Shown here one piece after another: positions 35,186 through 43,764 of a stretch of 54,698 bases of DNA. The stretch is from Acidobacteriota bacterium (GTDB taxonomy: Bacteria > Acidobacteriota > Terriglobia > Bryobacterales > Bryobacteraceae). The DNA lies in the NCBI GenBank assembly GCA_016871055.1, contig VFZW01000005.1, forward strand, positions 1-54,698. The letters are read 5' to 3'. The notes beneath the pieces were generated by a model. That model was given only the letters and a program-made list of their open reading frames with translations. It did no database searches and was not told where the DNA came from. The translations under genes were made by a program, and so were the position numbers. Each line of letters begins with the position of its first letter. The first letter of the stretch is position 1.

Positions 35186-36067
35186 ATGCTCAATCGGGGG
35201 TATGCCTACACCACAACCATCAGCAGCAAATACGCGGGTCAAAATCTGCTCCGCCACCTGGCAAGACTTTATCCCCACTCGACGGCAGACGCCTGGCAGG
35301 AAAAGTTGGACAACGGCGAGGTCACGCTCGATGGCGCCGTCGGCACTGGAGCCGAATCGGTTGCTCTCGGCCAAACTTTGGTGTGGAACCGTCCGCCCTG
35401 GATCGAGCCGGACGCCCCTCGACACTTCGACGTGTTGTTCGAAGACGCGGATCTCCTGGCCGTAAACAAACCCAGCGGGCTGCCGACTCTTCCCGGCGGC
35501 GGCTTCATGGGAAACACCTTGTTGCGATGCGTGCAGGATAGATCCCCGGGCGCCAATCCAGTCCATCGACTTGGCCGCGCCACCAGCGGCATCGTCCTCT
35601 TCGCGAAAACGGCGCGGGCCGCATCGAGTCTATTTGCCAACTGGAACACGCCAAAGATTCAAAAGGTCTACCGGGCGTTCGGACAGAACGTGGCCGGTCA
35701 AGACGACTATGAGATCAACGCGCCCATCGGCCGCGTGCCACATCCGCTTATCGGCTCCGTGTGGGCCGCAAGTCCGGAGGGCAAACCGTCGAAGTCCTTG
35801 GCACGAGTCATCGCTCGCACGGCGAGCACAACAACCTTCGAGGTACATCTCCATTCGGGCCGCCCACATCAGATCCGAATCCACTTGGCGTCGATCGGCC
35901 ATCCGCTTGTGGGCGATCCGCTTTATACCGTGGGCGGGCAGCCGCTTGCGGGACTCCCCGGCGACGGTGGATACTTTCTTCACGCGCAATTTCTGCAATT
36001 CCCACACCCGATCGGCGGAAAACAGATTCGGCTGGAAGCGGCGCTGCCTTCCGGCTTCCCAGGTTGA
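35186..36067 (+). CDS. RluA-like pseudouridine synthase family protein with HRLG instead of HRLD
   Basis: A 293-residue protein with an N-terminal S4-like RNA-binding segment (about 14-62, LLRHLARLYPHSTADAW... VTLDG) and an RluA-type synthase domain (80-290): DVLFEDADLLAVNKPSGLPT, PVHRLGRATSGIVLFAKT, KVYRAF, and HSGRPHQIRIHLASIGHPLVGDPLY. The catalytic Asp of RluA enzymes, in HRLD, is replaced by Gly (G130, codon GGC). The rest of the motif is intact, so this is a subfamily trait or a loss of activity rather than random decay. It is followed 2 nt later by greB. Confidence 0.85.
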   Translation: MLNRGYAYTTTISSKYAGQNLLRHLARLYPHSTADAWQEKLDNGEVTLDGAVGTGAESVALGQTLVWNRPPWIEPDAPRHFDVLFEDADLLAVNKPSGLPTLPGGGFMGNTLLRCVQDRSPGANPVHRLGRATSGIVLFAKTARAASSLFANWNTPKIQKVYRAFGQNVAGQDDYEINAPIGRVPHPLIGSVWAASPEGKPSKSLARVIARTASTTTFEVHLHSGRPHQIRIHLASIGHPLVGDPLYTVGGQPLAGLPGDGGYFLHAQFLQFPHPIGGKQIRLEAALPSGFPG

Positions 36068-36069
36068 CG

Positions 36070-36660
36070 ATGCGAAAAGGATTTACACGCAAGCCAAAGT
36101 CCGACGATTCCTCGACGGCGGTCAAGAACTACATCACGCCCGGCGGCCTGCGGCGGCTTCAGGACGAACACCATTTTCTTCTCACCAAGGAACGGCCGGC
36201 CGTGACGGCGGTAGTCACATGGGCCGCCAGCAACGGTGACCGAAGCGAAAACGCCGACTATCAATACGGCAAGCGGCGACTGCGCCAGATCGACGGGCGG
36301 CTGCGCTTTCTCGGCAAGCGTATCGAAGCCGCGGTCGTGGTGGACCCCGAGGCGCCGCGAACCGGGCAAGCGGCGGAGCGTGTGTTCTTCGGCGCGACTG
36401 TTCGCTACTCCAACGCGGAAGGAAGCGAGCGAATGGTGAGTATTGTCGGCGTCGACGAAATCGATCTTGATCGCAACCACATCAGCTGGGTGTCTCCGCT
36501 GGGCCGTGCGTTGCTGAAGTCTACCGAAGGCGACACCGTTGTGCTGCACGCGCCCGGCGGCACGGAGCAGTTGGAGATCATCGAAGTCGCGTATCGGCGC
36601 ATCGAAGTGCAGCCGTACCGCGAACCGGCGGGATCGGAAGCGGCGGGGAAGCGGCGCTAA
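36070..36660 (+). CDS. greB: Transcription elongation factor GreB
   Basis: A 196-residue GreA/GreB-type factor that rescues backtracked RNA polymerase by stimulating transcript cleavage. N-terminal coiled coil (about 20-85) with YITPGGLRRLQDE and the tip region GDRSENADYQYGKRRLRQIDGRLRFL, which carries the two acidic residues for cleavage and is GreB-like rather than GreA-like; then the FKBP-like C-terminal domain (VRYSNAEGSERMVSIVGVDE, ISWVSPLGRALL). The start at 36070 fits the family; longer in-frame readings overlap the RluA-like gene. Confidence 0.92.
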   Translation: MRKGFTRKPKSDDSSTAVKNYITPGGLRRLQDEHHFLLTKERPAVTAVVTWAASNGDRSENADYQYGKRRLRQIDGRLRFLGKRIEAAVVVDPEAPRTGQAAERVFFGATVRYSNAEGSERMVSIVGVDEIDLDRNHISWVSPLGRALLKSTEGDTVVLHAPGGTEQLEIIEVAYRRIEVQPYREPAGSEAAGKRR

Positions 36661-36661
36661 G

Positions 36662-37096
36662 CTACTTTCGCTCGTCCGGCCCGGGCTTGTCGTACGGCGC
36701 GCCAGTGCCAGAGGATCCCATGAAGAACTTCTGCCCGTTGGCCAGCGTCACGTCGCGGCCGTTGGCCCGGTTCGAACGGTCCTTTGCCTGATAGCCGTCG
36801 ACAACGACCACATCGCCGTACTTAATCGAGTCGCGCTTCAAGCCCCGGCGCAGCAGTGAATTCGGCGTGCCGCCCTCGACCATCCAGACTTCCTGCTTGC
36901 CGTCCTTGGTCACCTCGACGTGAATCCACGTATGCGGGTTGATCCACTCCACGCGCACGACGGGCCCTTTCAGAAGCACCGGCCGGTTCGGATCGAATTC
37001 CGCGCCGAAGGCGTGATGCGCCAGGACCGGCGCGACCTTCCACGCAATAATACCCGCCGCCACGGCGAGCGCGAAAACAGTTACCCGAAGTTTCAT
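36662..37096 (-). CDS. DUF6152 family exported protein
   Basis: A 144-residue protein with a signal peptide (MKLRVTVFALAVAAGIIAWKVAPVLA) and the DUF6152 pattern: HHAFGAEFDPNRPVLLKGPVVRVEWINPHTWIHVEV, WMVEGGTPNSLLRRGL, VVVDGYQAKDRSNRANGRDVT and FMGSSGTGAP. The HH after the signal and the repeated His in NPHTWIH may bind a metal. Start overlaps the upstream stop as ATGA. Last gene of a five-gene operon; function unknown. Confidence 0.85.
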   Translation of the reverse strand: MKLRVTVFALAVAAGIIAWKVAPVLAHHAFGAEFDPNRPVLLKGPVVRVEWINPHTWIHVEVTKDGKQEVWMVEGGTPNSLLRRGLKRDSIKYGDVVVVDGYQAKDRSNRANGRDVTLANGQKFFMGSSGTGAPYDKPGPDERK

Positions 37097-38103
37097 TTCT
37101 TCTCGACCTCCTTCTCCAAAATCCGCGCACCCTTCAAGATTCCTTCGAACGAGTAGTTGCCTTCGTGGCATGCGTACTCAAAAACGCGCTGATCGGTCGC
37201 GGGAAACAGAATCTCTCCGCTCCACGGCTTCGTCCACACATTTGAATCTTCGACCGTGAACTGATACCGCAGCGTCTTTGCGTCAATCCGCGAGAATCGT
37301 TCGATTACGTGCAGGTCGCGCGTCGCGCCGAAGAGCGCGGGAGTGTCGTTAAAATTCGTCGTGTCGACAACCAGCGTCGCGCCTTCCCACCGGCCGATCG
37401 AATCGCCCATCCAGCGGCGGATCTCGGGCGGTTCGTGTTTGCCGTTGATGCGGATAATGCGGGCGTCGTGCACCATCTCGTTCAAGATCATCACCGTGTC
37501 GTTCGTCTGCACGATGCGCTTCAAGTTGTTGTACATCACCGGGAGCATCGGCGGCCCCGACGACGTGCCAAACGCCAGCAGGCATCGCTCGGCGAGCGGC
37601 CGCAACTCGGGGTCGTCGTAAGGTCCTGGAGTAATCCCCTCCTTGATCCAGAACGCCACGCCGTCGTTCGGCCGATTGTACTTGGCGCGTTCGCGGGCTC
37701 TCTTAATCGCTTCGGGCGTCATTGCGGGCAGTTGCCCGTTGGCCGGGTTCGTGATGATCGACGTGCGGAACTTGCCGTCGATCTGAAACGCGCCGGTCCC
37801 GCGATCGACCCAGAACGAATTGTATCCGCCGACGTTGCCCGCCGGACCTTGCGAGCCGTCGCCGCCGACCGGAGGCGCGCTACGATTTGGATCGCTCTTC
37901 TGATTCCTCGCCGCGACGATCGCCGCCTCCTGGCGTTCGATCACTCTGGCTTCTTCGGCCGTCAGCGCGAGGCGCTCGCCGAATTTGGCGGGCCGCGTCA
38001 ACGGCGTAAGTGTCGCAATGTCGTAGGTCCCCGATAGATCGGGCCGGGCCTGTCCATAACAGGCGGCGAGCGCGGTCAATACGGAAAGAATTATGCGTTG
38101 CAT
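37093..38103 (-). CDS. Exported protein of unknown function, paralogue of its upstream neighbour
   Basis: A 336-residue protein with signal peptide (MQRIILSVLTALAACYG) starting at 38103, with a perfect AAGGAG 9 nt upstream. It shares with the next gene the blocks SIGRWEGATLVVDTTNFNDTP, a variable loop, VIERFSRIDAKTLRYQFTVEDSNVWTKPW and a final ACHEGNYSF. These blocks look like a beta-rich fold, with conserved Trp, Glu and Asp. This family is common in acidobacterial genomes but I know of no assigned function. It lies 14 bp after the 269-residue gene and overlaps DUF6152. Confidence 0.75.
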   Translation of the reverse strand: MQRIILSVLTALAACYGQARPDLSGTYDIATLTPLTRPAKFGERLALTAEEARVIERQEAAIVAARNQKSDPNRSAPPVGGDGSQGPAGNVGGYNSFWVDRGTGAFQIDGKFRTSIITNPANGQLPAMTPEAIKRARERAKYNRPNDGVAFWIKEGITPGPYDDPELRPLAERCLLAFGTSSGPPMLPVMYNNLKRIVQTNDTVMILNEMVHDARIIRINGKHEPPEIRRWMGDSIGRWEGATLVVDTTNFNDTPALFGATRDLHVIERFSRIDAKTLRYQFTVEDSNVWTKPWSGEILFPATDQRVFEYACHEGNYSFEGILKGARILEKEVEKK

Positions 38104-38117
38104 GGTGACTGGCTCCT

Positions 38118-38927
38118 TTACTGACGAGGCAACGGCTTGCGCCGGTGTTCTCCGAATATCAATTCTTCCACGAACTCGACGCACTTGAAATCCATCAATC
38201 GCGCATCGGGCTCCATACGGCGGTAGAGCGGCAAGGAAATCTTCCACGGCGCCGTGAAGACCTCCGGGTCTTCCATCGTCGCTTCGTAACGAATGTGATT
38301 GGCGCCGTTCAGCGTGAAGCGCTCGGTGACCTTGAGCTGGTTGCTGTGGTGGGTGCCCGAGCGATCGAACCAAGTTTGATCGTTGAAGCCGGCCGTGACG
38401 ATGACGAGCGTATCGCCCTCCCAGCGGCCGACCGACTGCCCCATCCATGAATCGGTCTCGGCCGGGCCGGGATCTTTGAACAAAATATCCCGCACCGCGC
38501 CGGCGTACTCATAGTTCATGAACACCGAGTTCGTGTTCTGAATAATCTGGAACGGGAACGGCATGTAGGTGGCGCGCGGGATGCCGGGCAGATAACACTT
38601 CACCTCCGGGTCGCGGTCGATCCAGTTCTTGCGATTCTCGTCGCGCTTGGCCGCGGCATCGGGCTTGTACGGGATCTTGCCGCCTTCCACGATTCCGATA
38701 CCTCCCGGCACCGATCCCACCGCACCGAGCCGGAGCGTGGGCGCCGAGGCCAGCGGCCCATGCGGGCCGTCGCGCAGCATCAACGAAGCGCGCGCCATAT
38801 GCCGTTCGACATCGTAGTGGGCGGGCCCGATCGCCTGCCAGATGCCGTTGAAATTGGGCTTGCCGTTGGGCAAGCGGGGCTGCGCGACGAGCGCGGCGGA
38901 GAAGAGTATTGGCAGTAGTTTTGTCAT
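38118..38927 (-). CDS. Exported protein of unknown function
   Basis: A 269-residue protein with signal peptide (MTKLLPILFSAALVAQ), then LPNGKPNFNGIWQAIGPAHYDVERH, PRATYMPFPFQIIQ, SVGRWEGDTLVIVTAGFNDQTWFDRSGTHHSNQLKVTERF and MEDPEVFTAPWKISLPLYRR. It is a diverged paralogue of the 336-residue neighbour. Conserved His, Trp and Glu are suggestive of ligand binding, but no catalytic motif is recognised. It is coupled to the DUF6644 gene upstream through TGACATG. Confidence 0.75.
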   Translation of the reverse strand: MTKLLPILFSAALVAQPRLPNGKPNFNGIWQAIGPAHYDVERHMARASLMLRDGPHGPLASAPTLRLGAVGSVPGGIGIVEGGKIPYKPDAAAKRDENRKNWIDRDPEVKCYLPGIPRATYMPFPFQIIQNTNSVFMNYEYAGAVRDILFKDPGPAETDSWMGQSVGRWEGDTLVIVTAGFNDQTWFDRSGTHHSNQLKVTERFTLNGANHIRYEATMEDPEVFTAPWKISLPLYRRMEPDARLMDFKCVEFVEELIFGEHRRKPLPRQ

Positions 38928-38928
38928 G

Positions 38929-39390
38929 TCAGTAGAATGCGACCCAACGGCCCGCGAATGCCACGCCCATCCACAACACGATTGACGCCAGCGCGATGAC
39001 CGGCGCTTTATCGGCGGTTCGTGCTGCGACGCGGCGGCGAACGGTGAGCGTAAAGATGATAGCGAAAATCAACCCGCCTATTTTGTACCAGAACGGAGGA
39101 CTGTAGTAACACTTGATGGCTTCGGACAAGAACATCGGCACACCGGTAAGGATCAACATTGCGATTGAGGCGCGCAGCCAAGGATGCAGCTTGCGCTCCA
39201 GATCAGGCGGCGCTTGATCGCGGAGGCCGAAGCCGAGAAGCCGCAAGTCGAGCACAAACGCCGCTCCGCCCAGCAGCCCGAGCGCAAGAAGATGCACGCA
39301 TTCGATCACCGGAAACATCCACAAGGACTCGCGGACCTTCGTGCCGATAAACGTCGCTTCGAGCGATTGAAAGTACGGTAACAGGTCCAT
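38929..39390 (-). CDS. DUF6644 family membrane protein
   Basis: A 153-residue protein with four membrane helices (about 20-45, 65-85, 95-112 and 128-150). The motif PVIECVHLLALGLLGGAAFVLDLRLLG is typical of DUF6644, with a conserved His in the first helix that could serve as a haem ligand; this is inferred, not seen. Start at 39390, one nt after the stop of the paralogous gene upstream. Homologous to the 163-residue neighbour, so a heterodimer is plausible. Confidence 0.8.
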   Translation of the reverse strand: MDLLPYFQSLEATFIGTKVRESLWMFPVIECVHLLALGLLGGAAFVLDLRLLGFGLRDQAPPDLERKLHPWLRASIAMLILTGVPMFLSEAIKCYYSPPFWYKIGGLIFAIIFTLTVRRRVAARTADKAPVIALASIVLWMGVAFAGRWVAFY

Positions 39391-39391
39391 G

Positions 39392-39883
39392 TCAGTCAAA
39401 CCACTTGTAGGCCTGCATGCGGCCACAGATGATCACGCCGCTCCAAAAAACGAGCGACAGGAGCCCGGCCAATCGCGCGCCTGGAGGCGGCTGCAGAGCG
39501 TCGCTCCAGTCATCGACACTCTTGAAAATCGTCTTGTGAAAAAACAATGCGTTGACACCGGCGAGCGCCATCAGCACCAGCTTCACGCGGAAAAAGATGT
39601 TTGTGTAGGCGCGCATCGGACTGGAATAGAACAGCAACGCGCCGCTGATCGCCATGATCACAAACCCCGCGACTCCAAACGGTTGGATGCGGCTCGTGAT
39701 TTGTGAAACCGGAACGCCGCGCAGGGCGATGCCGACGAGCCGGAGATCCATCAGGGCGATGAACCCAAAGAAGAGGCATAGCGTCAGCACATGCGTCGAC
39801 TCGATGATCGGGTACAACAGGATCGATTCGCGAATCGCGACGCTGCCTCCGGTGGCCTCCAGCCATTGGAAGAACTCAACCAT
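39392..39883 (-). CDS. DUF6644 family membrane protein
   Basis: A 163-residue, four-helix membrane protein, homologous to the next gene. It has PIIESTHVLTLCLFFGFIALMDLRLVG and a C-terminal helix ending GRMQAYKWFD. First gene of the five-gene operon. A TATACT element lies 9 nt before the ATG at 39883, and only 23 bp separate it from the divergent cytochrome-type gene, so both promoters overlap the same AT-rich centre. Confidence 0.8.
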   Translation of the reverse strand: MVEFFQWLEATGGSVAIRESILLYPIIESTHVLTLCLFFGFIALMDLRLVGIALRGVPVSQITSRIQPFGVAGFVIMAISGALLFYSSPMRAYTNIFFRVKLVLMALAGVNALFFHKTIFKSVDDWSDALQPPPGARLAGLLSLVFWSGVIICGRMQAYKWFD

Positions 39884-39906
39884 GATCAAGATAGTATATT
39901 CTACCT

Positions 39907-40434
39907 ATGCGAACCCATTTGCCGAATTCGCGCACAACGGACCCGCGCAGTGCCCGCACGGCCAGTGCGCTTTCGATCTTCCTGATCGCCCTGCTCGCCG
40001 GATCGTGCGCCGCTCCACCAAAACCACAGCCTCCATACAAGCCTCTGGCGACGCTCGAAGAGGTGATGCATGGCATGGTGATCCCGAACGCGCATGCCGT
40101 CTGGAAGTCGGTTGGGACGATCATCACCAAGGACGGCACGGAAGAAATTCGCCCGAAGACCGAGGACGATTGGATCGACATCGAAGCCAGTGCGACGATC
40201 CTCATGGAAGCCGGCAATCTACTGATGATGGAGGGCCGCGCCAAAGATAACGGGAAATGGTACGACCTTTGCCGCGCGTTGGTAGACGCCGGCGATGGCG
40301 TCCGCCAGGCAGCGAAATCCAAGGACCCCGAACAGCTCTTCACGCGCGGCGGCTATCTCTTCGACGCCTGCCAGCGCTGCCATTTCCAATATCGCTTCAC
40401 CGAAAAAGACCCCAATACGTTTCGCTCGCATTGA
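39907..40434 (+). CDS. Cytochrome-c-type lipoprotein
   Basis: A 175-residue protein with a hydrophobic N-terminal segment and a lipobox-like Cys (C34, LLAGSC). The rest is helical and ends in a haem-binding CxxCH (CQRCH, C155-H159) close to the C-terminus, the layout of cytochrome c'/c556-type four-helix bundles. It is divergent from the DUF6644 operon with a 23-bp gap. TATATT lies 6 nt before the ATG, so the message may be leaderless. It may be an electron-transfer partner of the neighbouring membrane proteins. Confidence 0.8.
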   Translation: MRTHLPNSRTTDPRSARTASALSIFLIALLAGSCAAPPKPQPPYKPLATLEEVMHGMVIPNAHAVWKSVGTIITKDGTEEIRPKTEDDWIDIEASATILMEAGNLLMMEGRAKDNGKWYDLCRALVDAGDGVRQAAKSKDPEQLFTRGGYLFDACQRCHFQYRFTEKDPNTFRSH

Positions 40435-40456
40435 GGTCCGCTTCGTCGAAAACCTA

Positions 40457-41791
40457 CTACGTTCGCGACACCCCTAACGCACGAATGCGTTTGTGCAGAC
40501 TTGTACGCTCCATGCCGAGAGCGCGCGCCGCGGCCGAGACGTTCCAGCTTGCCTCTTCCAGCGCCTTGGCGATGTGATCGCGTTCGGCGCCGCGGCGTGC
40601 TTCTTCCAGTGAATTCGGCACTTCGGGATCGCGGCCGAGGCGGAGTTCAATCGGCGCGTCATCTTTGTTCAATTCGTCGCCCGCGCCGAGAATCGCCATG
40701 CGTTCGACGACGTTGCGCAACTCGCGCACGTTGCCGGGCCACGGATATCGCTCGAAGAGCGCGATCGCCGTGGCATCGAACAATTTGGGCCGTGTGTTGT
40801 TTCGCGCGCAGAATTCGTTGAGGAAGTGCTCGGCGAGATGCCGGATATCCTGCGGCCGCTCGCGCAGCACCGGCACGCGCAGCGGCACTACGGCGAGCCT
40901 GTAGTAAAGATCCTCGCGGAAGCGGGCCGCGGCCACTTCCGCGCTTAGATCCTTGTTGGTCGCCGAGATGACGCGGACATTGACGCGCACGGGCTGTTCG
41001 CTGCCGAGGCGGTGAAACTCGCCCTCCTGCAACACGCGCAGCAACTTCGCCTGCGCGGCTTGCGGCAGATCGCCGACTTCGTCGAGAAACAGCGTGCCGC
41101 CGTCGGCAAGTTCGAACTTGCCACGGCGCATCGACGACGCTCCGGTGAATGCGCCCTTTTCGTGGCCGAACAGTTCGCTCTCCATCAACTCGTTCGGGAT
41201 GGCCGCACAGTTGACCTTGATGAAGGGTCCCGCCGCGAACGGCGAGTTTTCGTGAATGTGCGCGGCGAGCAGTTCCTTGCCCGTGCCCGACTCGCCGATC
41301 AGTAATACCCGTACATCGGCGCGCGAGGCAAGCGTCGCTTGCTCGAGCGTGCGGTGAAATGGCGGCGAGGTCCCGATCATGCGGGCGCTACCGACTTGCT
41401 CGCGCAGCCGTTTGTTTTCCTCGCGCAGCGCCAACGAATCGAGGGCGTTGCGAACGGCGAGCAGTACGCGGTCGCGGTGCAGCGGCTTTTCCAGGAAGTC
41501 GAACGCCCCCGCCTGCACGGCTTCAACCGCATCGGCGATTGTGCCGTGTCCCGAGATCATAACCGCCGGCGCGGCTATACCTCCGGCGCGAATCTCGCGC
41601 AGCAGTTCGATACCGGAAGCGTCGGGCAGCCTCACGTCGAGCAGGAACAGCGCGACCTGATCGCGGTTCGCTGCACGGCGAAAATCGGACGCGCTCGTGA
41701 ACGCCGTGACGGCGAACTCTTCTCTCTCCAAAATCATGCGCAACGACAGGCCTATGTTCGACTCGTCGTCAACGATCCAGATGCGCCGCAT
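40457..41791 (-). CDS. NtrX/NtrC-type sigma-54-dependent response regulator
   Basis: A 444-residue three-domain regulator. Receiver domain (1-120) with the phosphoacceptor D52 in FLLDVRLPD and K102 in FLEKP; AAA+ sigma-54 activator domain (about 135-365) with Walker A GESGTGKE (166-173), GAFTGA (213-218) for sigma-54 contact, and [11 protein letters not shown] for Walker B; a Fis-type helix-turn-helix at the C-terminus ([24 protein letters not shown]). It is preceded by the kinase gene, whose corrected end overlaps its start by about 23 bp. Confidence 0.93.
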   Translation of the reverse strand: MRRIWIVDDESNIGLSLRMILEREEFAVTAFTSASDFRRAANRDQVALFLLDVRLPDASGIELLREIRAGGIAAPAVMISGHGTIADAVEAVQAGAFDFLEKPLHRDRVLLAVRNALDSLALREENKRLREQVGSARMIGTSPPFHRTLEQATLASRADVRVLLIGESGTGKELLAAHIHENSPFAAGPFIKVNCAAIPNELMESELFGHEKGAFTGASSMRRGKFELADGGTLFLDEVGDLPQAAQAKLLRVLQEGEFHRLGSEQPVRVNVRVISATNKDLSAEVAAARFREDLYYRLAVVPLRVPVLRERPQDIRHLAEHFLNEFCARNNTRPKLFDATAIALFERYPWPGNVRELRNVVERMAILGAGDELNKDDAPIELRLGRDPEVPNSLEEARRGAERDHIAKALEEASWNVSAAARALGMERTSLHKRIRALGVSRT

Positions 41792-43182
41792 GCGGCTCCT
41801 CTCGCCTGGCCGCCGGCAGACTCACGCGAAACGCCGCGCCTCCAAGCGTGCTTTCGTAATGTTCGATTTCGCCGCCGCACAGCATCACGCTGCGGCGGGC
41901 GATGGACAACCCAAGGCCCATGCCGTTCTTCTTGAAAGTGATCGAAGGTTGGAACAGAGTCGATCGCGCGAGTTCGGTCAAGCCCGGGCCGGAATCGGCC
42001 ACTTCCACAACCGCGCGCGCCTTCGCAGAACGTGCGCGTTTGAATTCGTCCGCCCGGCCCAACCGCCTGCGCGGCGTTCTCCAACAGATTCGTCAGGACG
42101 CCGCGCACAAGATCCGGATCGGCCGTTGCGCCGGCGTGTTCGGCGAGTTGAATGTCGTAGGCGACGCCGGGATGGGAGGGGCGGAGAAACGCGACCCGTT
42201 CAGCCACCAGCGCGTTCAGATCGGTCTCGCGCGGATGCGCGGGCGGCTCGGCGGCGAAGTCGGAGAAGGCACGAACACGTTTTTCGAGAGTGGTGACTTC
42301 GTCGGCGACAATCTGCGAGGCTTGTTTCAAAAACGTCGAATCGACCGATCCGTTGCGCGCGCCGATCTCTTCCATCGTCAGCCGAATCGGCGTCAACGAG
42401 TTCTTCAATTCGTGCGCCATCTTGCGCGCCAGCATCTGCCAGGACGCCACGCGCGTCAACCCCACCAGCTTCTCGCGCGACTCTTCCAACTGCGCGGCCG
42501 TTTCGTTGAAGGCCGCGATCGCCTGGCCCGCTTCATCGGCGCCATCGCCCTCGATCCGCACCGCGAAATCGCCCGAAGCCAACGTTTGCAGACCTTGCTT
42601 CAGCGACCGCATCGGCCGGCTGACGCGAAAGGCAATCCACATCAGGATCGACAGCGCGAGCACATAGACGCCGGCCGCGGTAACCAGCAACGCAAACGTC
42701 ACTCCGCGCCGAACGTCGGCGGCGCGGGCGCGCTCGACAAGTTCACGCGCGCCCGATATCTGTTTGGTCAGCTTGTTCATCGCAACGCCGCCCAGAGGGC
42801 GTGAGTACTCCCACACCTCGCCGTCTTGTCGCGTGACCAAATAGTTTAGCCGTTCACCCTGATCGCCGCTGAGGAAGAATCGCTCGGGCTCCTTGCTGGC
42901 CACAAAACGAACAACGTGCGGCGGCCACGCGTTCACTTCAAACGGCAGGTAACGGCGTGGCGCGACGCGACCGGCGAGCACGTCGTGCTTTAAGGCCTCG
43001 CGCGACTTTTGGTACATCTCGCGGCCGGTGGTTTCAAGCGATCGGGAGAGTTCGTCGAGCTCGGCTGTTGTCGCATAACGCAAGCTTTGATCGAGCAGGC
43101 TGGTGGTGACCCAGATCATCACTGCCATCGGCGCCAACGTCGCGGCAAGGAAGACCAGTATCAGTTTGGTTCGCAGGCTCAC
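41769..43182 (-). CDS. NtrY-like sensor histidine kinase, frameshifted near 42.01 kb
   Basis: Membrane kinase of about 470 residues if corrected. Two membrane helices (about 6-28 and 163-187) enclose a periplasmic sensor region; then HAMP, the H-box MAHELKNSLTPIRL (H257) and the N-box NLLENAAQAVG (365-375). After about codon 390 the frame changes: the ATP-binding G1 (ADSGPGLTE) and G2 (GMGLGLSIARR) boxes lie in another frame that ends at 41769. Adding one GC unit to the run at about 42011-42020 restores a single frame reading EGARAVVEVADSGPGL. As written, the gene would give a protein without the nucleotide-binding half. GTG start. Confidence 0.85.
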
Positions 43183-43191
43183 GGTTAGAGT

Positions 43192-43764
43192 CTAGCGCTC
43201 CACTTCATGCAAACGGAATGGGCCGCGGTCGATCGACCATCGGAGCGCCTCGCCTCGCTGCGAGCGGCCGAACCACTCGACCAGCCGCGACAACGTGACC
43301 GAGGGGTCGAGCAGGAAACCGGCGGAATCGCGAGGCTCGTCGGCGCGGAGTTCGGCGCGAATCCAGTGTGGCTCTCCGGCGGCGAGACCATACAACGCGA
43401 TGCCGGTGTGATCGAACAGGAGCCGTTCGGCGGCATCGCGGGTGAGATGCGATTGTTGATACTTCACCAGCCCCAGCCGCACCACCGCGAACTTCTCTTC
43501 CCAAAGGTCGAAGCTCACAACAAACCGTTCGACCTGCCGGCGCGCGATCGTGCGGAACTGATCGTTAGAGATGGAGAGTTGCATTGTGAAAACAAGGCCC
43601 GCGCCGTCCTGCAACTTCCGCAGCGTCTGGCCTTCGAGGAAGTGAAAATCGCCCGGCGGCAGGACGCGCAATACGCCGTCGTCGCGGCGCACACCGATGG
43701 CGCCGGCGCGCAGGTGCGGCGCCGTCGCAAGAGCCATCAGAAACTCGCGTCGCGACTGCCGCAT
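43192..43764 (-). CDS. Exported protein of unknown function in the NtrYX operon
   Basis: A 190-residue protein with a twin-arginine-like start (SRREFLMALATAP). The body is beta-rich with FTMQLSISNDQFRTIARRQVERFVVSFDLWEEKFAV and a C-terminal SRLVEWFGRSQRG. It resembles uncharacterised DUF4390-like proteins, but I am not sure. Its ATG overlaps the expected (frameshift-corrected) stop of the Omp85-like gene as TGATG, and the kinase gene follows after 9 nt, so the four genes form an operon. Confidence 0.7.
   Translation of the reverse strand: MRQSRREFLMALATAPHLRAGAIGVRRDDGVLRVLPPGDFHFLEGQTLRKLQDGAGLVFTMQLSISNDQFRTIARRQVERFVVSFDLWEEKFAVVRLGLVKYQQSHLTRDAAERLLFDHTGIALYGLAAGEPHWIRAELRADEPRDSAGFLLDPSVTLSRLVEWFGRSQRGEALRWSIDRGPFRLHEVER

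Noticed and set aside
35761-36069. GreB start at 35761
   Set aside because: The extra N-terminal residues overlap the RluA-like gene in another frame and have no GreB similarity.
43565-43761. The last 66 residues of the Omp85-like reading as a real tail
   Set aside because: Residues are Arg- and Ala-rich and are the wrong-frame reading of the next gene; a one-base correction restores a natural end.
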